Assembly (NCBI RefSeq): GCF_901709675.1
Contig: NC_051093.1
Location: 4,423,053 to 4,487,052, forward strand
Reading direction: 5' to 3'
Length of the DNA stretch: 64,000 nucleotides
From: Syngnathus acus
Lineage: Eukaryota > Chordata > Actinopteri > Syngnathiformes > Syngnathidae
The notes under the pieces are model-generated. The model was given only the letters and a program-made list of their open reading frames with translations, had not been told where the DNA came from and did not search any database. Both the position numbers and the translations under genes were made by a program. The number at the start of each line of letters is the position of its first letter. Position 1 is the stretch's first letter. Shown here one piece after another: positions 47,293 to 60,500 of the stretch.

Positions 47293-50092
47293 TCTTCCGC
47301 AGATAACGGCGTGATCGATCGACCCGAGCTTCTCTGATTGGACTGTCGGGGTCTAACACCGCCGTTCACGTCTGTGAGCTTTTATCAGGGAAGCCTGATG
47401 AACACTTTTAGGAGATTCATGATTTTTGGACTTCAAAAAGAAATGTCAGACCATCAAAAATATTTATTTTTGGTGTCAGGCAACGAATCGCAATCTTCAT
47501 GTCGCATTGACGACTTAAGACGTCAAAGATGAATTGCAACAGAACTGTCAGCGAATGAGTTCATATTATCAGCCATGTTCCTCCTTTTGTTCATATTTTG
47601 ACTCACTCCATGTTGAGCAGCCCTAAAAAGTGACACCTCATCCATCCATAAGCGCCGTTTGTTAATTTTGGGACCCTTCCAGGAAACACACACACACACA
47701 CAGACACACACGCACACTTCTTTGAGCGACGCCTGGTGAGTGATGCACACATCAGTCCGATAATTGCTATGGTTAGTGTTTCACTTTGATGAATGTGGCT
47801 TCATTAAGGCTCCTTGAAGAGGATGCAGGTGTCACGGCGAAGTCAATTGGGGTGGGATGCCGGACGTCTGATTCATTCCGCACCACTAGATGGCGCTCTT
47901 CCGATTTTGTCTGAGCTTGAGGCCGGCAGAGGAGGTGAGCGAGGTCACGCATGGAGCAGAGTCGGGTGGGAGGAAAGGCTACGGTTGTCCCTTTGAAACC
48001 AGAGTAACCCCCCCCCCCCGAAACAATCGATTGCGAAACACAGGCTGCATTCTACAGATATAAATACACATTCAAATCATGAATGAAATGGCTTTTGAAC
48101 AAATTCCATTAGTAAAGCAGATCTTTGGTTGAATTATTCCTCTTCCCTTTTACACTCCACCACTTTGCTTGGCATTCCTTTTTGGTTTCCTTGAGATATG
48201 CCTCTAAGCGCTCCCCCCCCCTTCCCGAACCTTCTCCGCGCTCTTGATTACCTTCTCTTCCATACCGACGTGCCACGGAGGTTATTTTGTCTTGCATTAC
48301 CGGGTCAGCAACACAGCGGAGCGTTCGCCCACGAGCGGTTTATCTCAGCCAACGTAACGAGATTTTTGAGAATCCCACCGGAACTGCCCAACATGTCGGC
48401 GAGCACGAAGGCTACTTTTAAGCTTTTCCGATCCCTCCTCCAAATTTTCCATACTCCTACATTTGCGCTAAATTACAAAACACATCATACGTGACATTTG
48501 TATGATGCCTTTAATTCTCTTTCGATTGTCTCGGAACCAAGATGGAGCCTGCTTAATTACGTATTAATCACCGTAACGGAGCTCTGATTTGTCGGCACGT
48601 AAATGCGGCTTAAGATGTATTTCTACTCACAAATCAGATTTGTCATACACCTGAACAGCAAATTTGAGCTGACCAAGACAAATCTGAAGAGTTTGAACTC
48701 CCAACATGACACTTACCATTGACCAAAAAGTGGCCGTACAATCAAAGCTCATGTTTGCTAAGGTTTGTTTAGGAGAAAATATGGAAAACAAAAAAACACC
48801 CCTGTAATGGGTAAACGGATATGTATGATACTCGAGGCAGAAATATTTGAATTGATTTTCTTTCCTGTGAACGTGTACTCCGAGAAAACACATTTACTCG
48901 TTTAATGTCCGCACGAAGCCTCGTCGTCTCATTTTATCACACATTTTGTCACACTTGTTGTGGCTTTTGCTTGCCTTCTGTTCATTCCCATTTCTTCTTG
49001 TCGCTTCCTCGCCTTGTTTTCTTGCTTTCTCCCCATCCATGGCGTTCTCTTCCTACTTCTCTTGCCACTCGGGCTACTTTGTGATTGTTGGATGTCGGCC
49101 ATTTTAGAAAAGGTTCCCACCATTATGAGATGCTTAATACCCAAAGATGTTATGGTTTTGTTGTCAAAATATAACTCGAGCCATTATTTTTAAGAGGCCG
49201 ATGCTTTTTGCTGCCCACTCCCGCAATGGCTTTCTATTCCCCAATCAGACGCGGCCGTGTCCGTAAACATTGTTAATGGGGCCGGACAACGTCCCCCATC
49301 TTTGGCGAAAGCCCGCGCAGTCGCTAATTGGGATAAATGCGAGCCCACGCTTCGTTTAACCTCCTCGCCTATATTCCCGCCTGTCTTCTCCGCTCTTGTT
49401 TTTCCTCCTTGGCGTCTCCTTAAAGCCCAGCGCTACGCTCGCTCTGTCATCGGGTCGCTTCCTTTGCTGGTGCCGCTCTGCGCTCGTTAATGGGGCCTCC
49501 GTGCTCTTTTGATACCGCCGATGTTCTTATAATCCAAAACACACAAAGAGCAGTGGACAAGTCGTCCACGCTTCGACGGGTGACTCGCCATACACTTGCT
49601 GTGTTTTACGAAATTTCAAAGTCTTACCAAGTATTTAACATATTTTTTCCCCTATAGTCTACTTTAGGAAATATTCATGTAAATCACTTCTTCCATTTTC
49701 TATGACCAGAAGCTATTGCGCATTGGACCATAGTAAAATTCAAACATATGCATACTTCATATAGCTCCGAGTTAAAATAAAAACAACAAGTTAATGTGAT
49801 ATTATTCATTATGATTTATTAGCGTGTTGGATGCGTTTGGGTAATGCACTAATGTATTCATGGCTCTTGCTGCACGGTCGTCGCTTATGTGATGTAATCT
49901 CTCCTCCCCAGGCTTGGACCCCACCTGTGGGAGGGAGGGAGGGGTGGGGAGGGGAGGGGGATGTAACGTGCTTGTGTGATGTAAAATGCCTAATTTGGGA
50001 GTGGGGTGATTGATGGTTTAATATTGCAGCCTGCAACCTTGCTGCCCCCACCTACCCAATGAAGCTGCGGGCAGGCACCAAAGCGAAGCAGC

Positions 50093-50219
50093 GCGTGTGT
50101 GTGTGTGTCTCTGTGTGTGTGTGTGTGTGTATAATGTCACTTCCCATTCTCACTTTCAAAGCCAGCAGGTGGAATTAAAGCAATTCCGAGTTGGTTTTGT
50201 GTGTTTGCGTCCACATCGT

Positions 50220-50250
<31 letters not shown>
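50093..50250. repeat. Two nearby GT microsatellites
   Basis: GT repeats at about 50093-50130, interrupted by CTCT, and at 50222-50250 as 14 uninterrupted units. Confidence 0.85.
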
Positions 50251-50253
<3 letters not shown>

Positions 50254-50702
50254 GCGCATTAGCTGCGTCGTGACGGAGCTAAAATCTATTTAGATATATT
50301 AACTGCGGGCCCGAGTCGCTGGTCAGTTATTGCAGCCCCGTTTGTTTTGTTTGCTCATTTTGAGCAGTCCTCCCTCATCTGGCTTGTCGTCGGCATTTGC
50401 GGCCTAAGTGTCACTTATCCTCGGCCCTTTTGTTCGCTTCTTCTGCTTTCATTACATTTGTGTCCTCGGCTGCACGTGTTGCTGGAAAGTGCATGCGCAA
50501 AATACATCGTCAGTGTCATCCCTGCATTCTCTCTTCAGTTTGTTGGCCCGGATACAAAATTAAAGTCACGTGTGTCACAATAAGATTCGTTATTAGTTTT
50601 GCTGAAAGTTGCTGAAAGTGGGAAAAAAAAAACTGCCCCCCTCCCCTCCGCCACAGTAATGATACTCATTGAAGCCCGTCCTTCCTCCATGCTTCTGTTC
50701 AT

Positions 50703-50719
50703 CCCCCCCCCCCCCCCCC
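50703..50719 (+). repeat. Run of 17 C
   Basis: Seventeen consecutive C residues, the longest of many G or C homopolymers in the 41-61 kb part. Confidence 0.9.
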
Positions 50720-53700
50720 ATCATGCCAAAATGAAAAACACCCTTTGAGTAGATAGAGAACTGACATCTGTATTAGTTCTAAAAGTTAGACAAAGCGCAT
50801 TCATCACCACTTTGCCGTCGATTTGTATTCCGCACGGCTCTCCGAAGGGGAATTAATCATAGTACGCCTGCGAGTCATCTCGCCTTGCAGAAACTATAGT
50901 GCCATTATGTTGTTTGTCTATTATGAGCCATAAGGAACGTCTGTCACGGTGACTGCGTAATGCCGCGCGGCACGGACAAGCGCGAGCGGCGCGCTAGCTT
51001 AGCTCCCCTTTTTTCGCCAAGTTTGGAGGAGGCGCGCCCACACACACAGCGCACGTGCAACTCTCGCACGCTAGTTGTGCTAATATGTTTTTAATGTCTT
51101 TGGGAGGCTGTCGACATCTCTAATTTGTTTTTGTCTAAAGCCGTGTGCTTATGTGCATAGGGGACATCAAAGCGGTAAAAATAGCATTTCTCATTACCGA
51201 GCCTTTCCTTCTCATTTATTTCCTCACAAGCCAGTTTGTCCATACCAGTTGCCCCCCCCCCCGCCCTTAACTCCGAGAAGTATCCAGAAGTTTCCGCGGG
51301 AACGATAACAGTCCAAAGCTGGGTCGCTGCCGGGCTGCTTGTTGTCGGTCCTGATCATTTGCTTGAGGTCAACCGAAAACGAGGTCTGCAAATGAGCCAT
51401 CGGATACCTTTTAAATGGCGCAAATGAGGCCCAAGAGAAATAGTGGACATGTTTTGCTACTCTCACCCCACCATCATTACATTTTTCTATCACATAGCAG
51501 GCGAGGTAAGATCCCCCCCCCCCCCAAAAAAAGGTCAATTTTCCAAATATTTGATTTAATGTGAATACGTTTGCAAACTGTGCTCTTTTATTGAGGCTTC
51601 TTGCCTCACAATCTTTGTAATTTGTTTTCCCCCAATGGCAAATTTAAATCTGCCATTAAATCTTAAAGATTCACCTCTTTGATTGTTTTTTTTTCTTTTG
51701 GGGGGGGGGGGGGCTTTAGCAGTTCTGTAGTGAGTGCTTCATCCTCACAGGCCGCATTTGTAATTCATTTAAATTTAATTGCCCTCGTCGGCTTTCAACT
51801 ACTGTGAAACACGTTTTTCGTCTTTAATCAAACACGATGGAACATTTTTGTCATGGGTCTTCCGCCCGTTTGATCTCCATCCGTATGATGCATGATTTAA
51901 ATTCCACGCTAAAAATATTCCACCTGGTCGAAAGCATTGCTCAACATACACATGTTGAGCATACAATGGCTGAAGTTGAACGACGAGTTTATCTAAGATG
52001 CTGGACATCACCAAACCTTTTGCAGTCCAATTAAAGACACTTATAGACTGCTTTTTTTTTTAGTTTTGCAGTTTACTTTCCATGTTATGTGTTTGTGCAT
52101 GCAGTAAAATACAAATAAATAAAACATAAAATAGCAAAGAGCAAAATTTGAAGAAGCAATATATTTCAAAATCCTCGGCCCTACCTGCCACCCCCCCAAA
52201 AATGTGCTGAGCCGGAATGAATGGGCACCACTGCTATAGAAAATGGATTATGGGTGTTACAGTGTGACTATTTTGCAGCCAATGAGTGCCGAATGCCAGA
52301 ATTGGTATGTTTGAGAGATATCAGCTTGGCCTAAATTTCTGAATTGCACTCCGCATTCTGTTTCCATAGTAATGGCCAGAGACGAGTCCAGAGAACAGCG
52401 CTTTCTGATTACTGTTTTCAGCCGATCGGGATAGTTTTCTATCCTCCTGAGCATCTCTCCCTCCAATAACTGTTGCATCAATTCCCTCCCCCCCCGACAC
52501 CGGCAGGGAATTTTGTCTCTCTGGTTCGCTGGCCAGTTTTCAAGTCAATTTGGACGTGGCTCTTTTTAAAACGATTACGCCGCCGGATGAGAAGAAAGCG
52601 AGCGGGGCGATGCAAATCATCCCTCGCCATAACGGAATACATTACCGTCGGCCACTTCACGTTGCTGTGGAAACTGTTTAAGAGTCAGCAGGTCTGCCAA
52701 GGGCGTGCTGATAAATGTATGTGAGCGTGTGGGCGTGTTGCCTTTCCTACGTTTTGTCAATTGACAAGCCGGGCGCGATTCGTTTAAGGGAAGCTGGTGA
52801 AAATAATGGACAGATGATGAATTGTGTTGTATGCACTTACCGGACACTTTATTCGGCGCTAATGAGCTTTTGTCAGTGCGTTGGATAATTCCTTCGAAAC
52901 AATGCTCAGGTTGGATTGACACTGAGTGTGGTTACGTAACGAAACTGTCATGCTAGCTACTTAGCAAAAATAATGGCGGTACGCACATTAGCATAACTAA
53001 AGACAAGAAAACAAGAGAGTGTCGGGATAAAATGTGGCATATTTCTGCTAGCGAGGTAGCTAACTAACCAGCTAACTAATTAAACCGCTAGCTCATGTTT
53101 TCCCTCCATAACATTATTTTGTTTTGTATTGTTTGTTAGCATCAAGCTAAACGTTCTTCACGAAGGCAAATACAAAATTGTTTACGTTCTGCCAAACTGC
53201 TGCCGAGTTGAGTTGACTCCACAAAAATTTGGCTCACAATCGTGACTCTTATCTGGAAACTCAAACAAATCTTTAGTATCTCAACGCCCGCCGTATTTTG
53301 AACCGCATATTTAGCAGTCGCAGTCCAAACTAATTACGTTTTAATAGCTTTTGCGACTGTTCCTAATATTGTGGCTGCTGGGTGCCGTAATAGAGTGAGC
53401 TTTAAATTCCTCTCTGTGAAGTACGATTAATTGACTACGTTAATGAAAGTGTGAGGCGCGTGGTCACTGATGCAACACACACGCACACACACACGCAGCG
53501 TGCACATATGCGCTGTCCTCCTTCTGGAGGCTCATATCATTACCCACCATTACACCCCCCATTTGGCATCCGCCGGCCAGATCGATGGAGGCCGATAACT
53601 CTGTCTCACTCCGGGCCGGCCCATCTATCTCTATCTCGCCAATCCTCATACCTCGCCTTCCTTGTATCTTTTTCACAGCGCGCTCCCCTTTCCCCACCCC

Positions 53701-54170
53701 GCCACGACGCCCTCCCGCCTGCAAACTGTATCAAAATGACTCTCCGCCCCGCGTCTTTGTCACTTGCGCTCGGCACCAAAGTGTCTCTTCATCTCCCGGC
53801 GACCAAACGCGGCCATCTAACGCTCGCTAATCTCCCGAACGGTCCCTTGTTTCCAAGACATATTTCCCTAAGTCGGAGTGTGATGACGGGCATATCAATC
53901 ACCTCGTATTTCCATTTTGCTTCTGACCGGCTTTCGGCTTCACTTGAATCCACCTCCTCGTCCTCCCGAGGTCTTTCATCTTCCTCGCAGTCTGTCACCC
54001 ATCTTCTCACAGTCGCCGCAGCTGCGTCTTTGCACGCCGCTCGTCCGCCACCGCTGCCGTTGTGTAATATTCAATGTGATTCTTTGTCGATGGAGTCAAT
54101 CAACAAAACTTTGGTTGCAACTCTGACCAGCTAGGATACAAATTAGAATTGACTCCGCCCCCTCTATTAT

Positions 54171-54549
54171 ACAAACCGGATTCGGTTGAAGTTGGGAAAT
54201 TGTGTAAAATGTAAATCAAAACAAAATACAACGATTTGAAAATCCTTCTCGACCCGTATTCAATTGAATACACTACAAAGACAACATATTTAATGTTCAA
54301 ACTGATCAACTATATAAGAATTAACTTAGAATTTCACGCCCTTTCCCAACTACTACTGCGCGTGTTGCAGCCATGAAATTCTAAGTTCATTATTATTTGA
54401 AAAATAAAATAAAGTCTGAGTTTGAGCATTAAATATGTTGTCTTTGTCGTGTATTCAATTGAATATAGGTTGAAAAGGATTTTCAAATCATTGTATTTAG
54501 TTTTTTTTACATTTTACACAATTTCCAACTTCAACCGAATCCGGTTTGT
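54171..54549. mobile_element. Palindromic MITE of 379 bp
   Basis: The left end ACAAACCGGATTCGGTTGAA is the reverse complement of the right end (54530-54549). The two arms match for roughly 135-190 bp, including AAATTGTGTAAAATGTAAA, GATTTGAAAATCCTT and TATTCAATTGAATACAC, so the element can fold into a long hairpin. It has no coding capacity. The arm text resembles a widespread teleost family I associate with Kolobok-type elements, but a TTAA duplication is not evident, so the class is tentative. Confidence 0.8.
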
Positions 54550-57500
54550 CCTTGACATGATCAAATGTTATGCCATGGAAACAGGAGGACATAAAATTCC
54601 CATCATCGTGATGCTTAAGAGAAGTCTGAAAAAGACGCAAGGCACACAACTCCGACCGTCTCTGTTGCGCCGACTCTCCTTCCCTTTACTCACTCTGCAG
54701 AGCGATCTAATGACGCTCTTGCCTCAACTGCGCCATTCTCTGATTCTAATTTCATTTGGATGGAGCGAGTCTTTCAGACGTCTACAGTCCGGCTCCCCTT
54801 CCATGGATTTTTAGCTTGGCCGGTCGCCGATTTAATGGCAGGAGGCTGCGCCGCGGGGTCGACCAGAGCAACAATAAACACATCTGTCACCGCGTGTGCT
54901 CACGGACAAAAAGCCATGATGAAGGGAGAGTACGGCAGATTTTTAGGGGAGGAAAACACGGCGGTCAAAATAGTCTCTTGCAACATACGGGCACATTTGA
55001 TAATGTTCTGCGGCGTGTTGTAATCAAATCTAAATTTAAGTGCGATATGATTGTTGACACTCACGAGGGTATTAGACTTAGTACATCTTTGAGACTCCGC
55101 CTTTGACGCACACGAGAGACAAAATGCCCCTTTGTGCGTCACATCAAGTAAAACTGTCCTTCCATTTTTATTTTTTTTTTAACGCAGTGGCTCCTGTAAC
55201 TGATTATCGCTTTGGGAGGAGCCCGCCGCAGTGGCGAGAGCCTGAGTTCCTCCTGAAGAAAACTTTCCACATTAAACGAGATGAAACTGTTTGCGTACTT
55301 TAGTTAATGAGAACAAATGTGGTCACTTGAAGAGAGACGACCCAAGCATCTTTCGAATTCATCTGGACAAAATGTCCTCCAGCTAGCGTTGAATACTTCG
55401 GCCAACGGAAAAAAAACAAATCGCTTCAACCATACAGCAAGAATAATGATTCACTGGTCTTGAAAGATAACGAGCATTGTGGAGGTAGTAAAAGGCCCGA
55501 GGGACCTTGTCTACGACTTCCCCTGTATCGGGAACTGTCTGTTCTAGTTTTTGAGCAGAAAAGCGAAATTGGTGCGTTAACTAAAGAGCCTTGAGATAGA
55601 AAAGGATCGTACGGAGGCTGGAACGCTAGTTGGTAAACACTTATCGCTATTATTTCGAATTCCAAAAATGTTCTCGTATTTTGGAACTTCATCACCGCGC
55701 TGTAGAGAGCTAGTTATTTTTAGCACCGAGCCAACGATTTGACTTCAAGGAAGGACTTGGCCTGCTCAGCTGTTTTGGCTTTGTTACGCTGCAGAAAGAA
55801 TATTTTACAAAGCTGTGCGGCTACAGTTCCATATGTCCAACCAGGAGACAAATCACTCGCTTTGATGCCAAGGCCTGAAATAAAGCCACGGAAAAGGCCA
55901 TAGATCTCGACACAGAGATAAAGGTAATCGGGATCTCCAGATTAAAGGCCTGCGAAATTTATTGAGAGCTTCGGGTGTAGCACTCCAGTTGTTTCTTGGC
56001 GGCGGCTTCGGCATCGCCATTCAAATTTATATCGGTGGATGTTGAACGGAGTGAGATTCCCTCTGCTGACAGAATTCTCCCGAGATCCGGCTCCATCAGT
56101 ATGTGCCAGGGGTACAGTGGGATCTAAAGGACGGATCCCATTTCAGCTGATCCAGCACTCTTGAGAGTCCGAAAGACCTGGACAAATCTATGAGTGTGAT
56201 GTCATTGTTGAAAGTGAGAAATGAGAGCCGGCGGGATATATAGTGGAATCTACTTGGCCTGTTCACACCGATCTGTTTGTGTGGGAGTGCATTAACATGG
56301 ATGTGGGCGGGAGGGGAGGCAAAATATGCAAAGCAGAGCGAGGAAAGGCGAGTAGCTCCTTAGCAGCTGCGCTAAAAGCACTAGGCGTTTCCTTGACTCT
56401 TGGTACCTCTCGGAGGAGGTTTCTATTATTTCCCACAAAGAGGGAGACAACCTGACGGGAGAATTTGAAGCTTCGTAACAATTGCCCAATTTATTACATT
56501 TCGTCGTCGAGTGAAGGAGGTGTAAAGAACACACAAAACGGCATCTGTGGTGAAAGTCTGCCGATACATAAATAAAGCAAAAGTGACAATTAGAGGGTGT
56601 CGGATTGCGTGATGCCAAAGATTAAGACAACAAATCAGGAGCCAATTAGTTATAAGCGTCTTATATGGCGAGATTTGAGGAAAGAGTTTGGAAAGGTTGG
56701 ACAAAAACATTTTTTTTGATTTTTTTTTCTCCTGAACTTTAACAATATTAGTATTTGCTGCGGTTGACAAACTCATTAATCCCCCAAATCAAATAGCACC
56801 AGAGCTCCCCTCAACAAATAAATGCAATGAATGTGTTTGTTATTCAAGTGAAAAAGCGCAATCCGATCGACACAAAGTTTTCCAGGAACAACTCAATTAC
56901 CACATTTTTGACACAGTTAATTAGAAAAAAATAACAACACAGCATTTTTGAAAAAATATGGGAGAGGTGTGCTCACTTTTGTGAGGTTGTTTATATACCG
57001 CATTTGTGCTACGCAGTACGTGTGTTAATTTCTATTCAATTATTCAGCTACTCAAATCTCACAAATGCTATTTATGTGCGAGTGCGCACTAAAAATTCTC
57101 TCGGCTGTCTCGCGTTGCGTAAGAGGCGGCTCGTCTTATCTCGTGATTCGAACGCCGGTTTTCGCGGGGTGGCGCGCAACGCTGCAAAAATAATGAGCTT
57201 GCGTGGCCAACCCGAGTTGAAGTGTACGTGTTGACGCGTGTGTATTTGTGTGTGTGTGTGTGACTGCCCGCTCGCTTCCTCCTCTCTGGCAGCGTTGGTT
57301 GGAGGCTTTCTGGCAGTAAAAAGCGGTTTTGAAATCCAAGATTTGAACGTCTTCATGTAAGAAGTCGGTTTGATCAATGTCTGCTGCGCATCTCGCTCGC
57401 TTTAGGGCACAGTGAACCGCTGATAGATGAAATCCTCTGAGCGTGTGTATGTGTGTGTCCATGTCTTAATGTGTAGGTGTAAAGCCAGTACAAAAAAACA

Positions 57501-60500
57501 AAAGTCTAAGTCCAAATGTGTGTGTTTGATTTCACACTCGCAGTAATAGCCGGTTCAGCTAGCGTATCGTGCGCGAGCGCTAATTGAATCGGCTCATTGC
57601 GAGTCTCTCATTAGGATTGTCTTACTCAAAGCTTGCATCAGCAGACCCCGGCGAGTCTGGACTCGATCGGCCGCCCCAGTCCCGGCGGTCGAGCCTCGTC
57701 AGGAGGCCCCTGAGCCCGGGTTAAAAAAAAACTTTTAATGGAGCCGGCAATCCGATTACAGTCGTCGCGCCGTGCTGTTGAGATAAGTGTTGGAGCGAGG
57801 ATCAGCTCTGAAAGCACTCCTTCAAAAGACCCCAAAAAAAATCTGTCTTGTTTTCCGGTTTGTTCGTACGTCTTGAGGCGATAAAATGGCGAGGGGGGGG
57901 GGGGGTAAAAACGCGGACACGCTCGGCCGCAGCGGCGATGCGAAATAATGACGGCAGATAAAAGGCGCCGCCGCTTCTGCTGACAGACCGATTGGTGCTT
58001 GATGAATGAAGGTGCGCGAGTTTATTTTTACTCTTTTGATTCTCAGAAATATCTCAGCATGTTTGTTGATGTCTGCGCTTTTTTTCTTTTCTTCCCCAAA
58101 ACAGGTAGCACTTGAAAAGCCTCCATATTTATACTCAGAGATTTCATGCAGCTAGGATGATGTCCTCACCGGGGGGGGGGGGTTAATTCTTTCAAGTTGC
58201 GGTTTAATGGCCAGACTCAAAAACAAAACGACTTTTAATGGACGTTCACGCTCGTCGAGAATTAACTGCAGGCTAAACGCACGCAACTTAAAAGACCATG
58301 ACGGGGACTTCCGTGAATAAAGCACGACGACTAACAAGTACAGAACTTGCGCCTTCCTCCCACTTGGATGCTCAACGCGACCTTTAGGCTACGAGATGTT
58401 GCGGTTGCCTGACCTTGCATTTCGGGTTCTGTGTATTGCTGCGGGTGTATTTTGCAATAATGCAGAATTCTACTGCATCGTACAGAGCTGTTTGGTCCCT
58501 CGTGGATGCAGAGGTGAATTATTAGATTGGACTTTCAATAAGATGTTGTGCACTGCTACTAATCCAATACTGCCCGGAGACGGTATTATTTGTAGATACG
58601 GAATTTGGATCTCATCCCTAATGATTGGACAGGGCGCCAAATTGAGCGTCGACACGGATACATGTTAGCAATATGCGATGTCGGTAAATTGAGAATTTGC
58701 AAGAGGCGGTCGGAGGAACAAAGTGAGGGGAAACTGGAAGGTTGTCATTTGATTTGATGATCAATGTTGGAAAGTTTGTTTCGAGCTCATCCATCGAAAC
58801 AAGGTTCCTCCCCCTCCTTATCCGATGGCGACGTCAACAACCTCTCTTCTCTTTAATTAGGAAGTGAGCTCAGCCAGAGGAGTCACTAAACAAGTACGCC
58901 GCTTTCCTCTGCCCTCCTTCATCCGGCTTTGACCTTTCCGACGTGGCCTTTCTCCTGTATAGTTGTCCTCGGGGCCTGAGGATGTGGGCAGAGCCGGACT
59001 AGATCGATGGAGCCGCTTTCAGACACACCCGCAGTACCCGGGGTGGCCTTTGTGACACGCAGATAAAGACAAACCTCTCCCCGGGCTGTGTCGGCCCATC
59101 TCCCCCCGAAGCCCGCACGGAACAAAACGGATAAATCAAAGACGGGATCCACGCGTGTGGGGACTCATACTAATATTTCCAATATGACAGTGACAATATC
59201 GTAAGTTAACCTTTTCTTAAAGGCAGAATAGAATCCTTCCATCCATCTGTGCTGAGACAGCCGAAAGAGCCGGAGGGGCGGGGTCCATGTATATTTACCA
59301 AAGCTTCGCTTCATCCATCATCGGACGCAGCGTGCCGCCTCCACCTGTCTTTCGGCATCCTCTCACATTCCCGTGCCACTTCCTCTCCTTTGGCTACATC
59401 ACAAGACTGCCTTACACTTGATATGCGGGAGATACACCCCACTCCCCACCCACCCAGCCACTCGCCATCTTTTCTGACACCGGGCTTTAGCTGCTGACGC
59501 CGGTCTTTCACATTTTCTCGCTCGTCTTTATCCCTCCGTTCCACGTCCGGTCCCCGTAAAGCTTTTGCAACAGAGGGAGTGTGTCAACGTGCTGTCCAAG
59601 CAGGTTGAAGAGGGTAATTTGAGTCCCAGAAGCGGCCGTGGGGGCTTGAATGTAGTTTTGAAAAGGTGCACTGACAGTCAGAACTCTGCCGCTGATGGCA
59701 GCAAGATGGCTGAGATGTGTGAAAGTCCGGAGAGGCCAAGTGTAAATGAGCTCAGAAGAGAGTGAAGGCCGAGTGATTGGACGGACTCGACGGCTGATGG
59801 CACTTTCCACGTTTGACTACGTTTGGCCGACTTTGGCCCGCAGTCCATTTGCACCTGACAAAAGATGGCGACGAGTCTGCATTAAACAGAAAGGTGTCGA
59901 GAGTTTACACTAGGAAGCAAAAGCACCTTATTGATTGATACATGACACAACTTTTGCCATCATATTATTGTCGCGTGCACGGAAAAAAGTTTGCCAAGAA
60001 CTGGCGCGCGCACGCCGCAATCCCGAAAAGTGAAGAGGCCTGGAGTTTGAGTGGAGTAGACAAGCGTCTGCTATAGAAGCCGTTTTAATATGTTAGCCCG
60101 TCTCCCTGCTGGCTCCCCCTCCCCCTCCCGGGGACGGCACTAATGCCATTAAGTGTGGGACAGATCTGTTCCATGTCTGCAGGCCTGCCAGTCTACTGGT
60201 CTGCCTTGAGACCACTCTCCATCTAATCCCATCCTCGCTCTCCCACTCTCATCCGCACCAGAGACAGGAAGAGGCGTCCGGGAGAGAGAGAGGGAGAAAG
60301 AGAGAGAGAAAAAAAATCTAATAAATAAATGAGAGGATGCAAGAGGAAGAAAAAAAATATATAAATGAAGTTCTCCATTCTCGTAAATCATGTTGCCAAC
60401 TTCCAGTAGACAGGAGGGCGGAGCTTAAGGGCAGAGGGAGTATGAGAGGAAGGCATGAGAGCGTTGGAGGGAATACGGGAAGTGTTTCTCTTCCACTCCT

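Larger units (their letters stand above)
47293..54170. other. Non-coding region, gene desert
   Basis: No convincing exon. It contains several CA/GT microsatellites (47687-47718, 50093-50130, 50222-50250), C or G runs of 10-17 bases (48008, 50703-50719, 51513-51525, 51700-51713) and a GC-rich patch at 50960-51060. A long open frame at 53451-54134 is in C/T-rich low-complexity DNA and is not accepted as a gene. Confidence 0.45.

Noticed and set aside
53451-54134. Open frame of 227 codons on the plus strand
   Set aside because: It begins in a CA microsatellite and runs through C/T-rich low-complexity DNA giving Ser/Pro/Leu-rich text. There is no recognisable domain and frames on the other strand are also open.
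57138-57160. GATTCGAACGCCGG string resembling a tRNA T-arm
   Set aside because: No acceptor stem, D-arm or anticodon arm could be paired around it on either strand.
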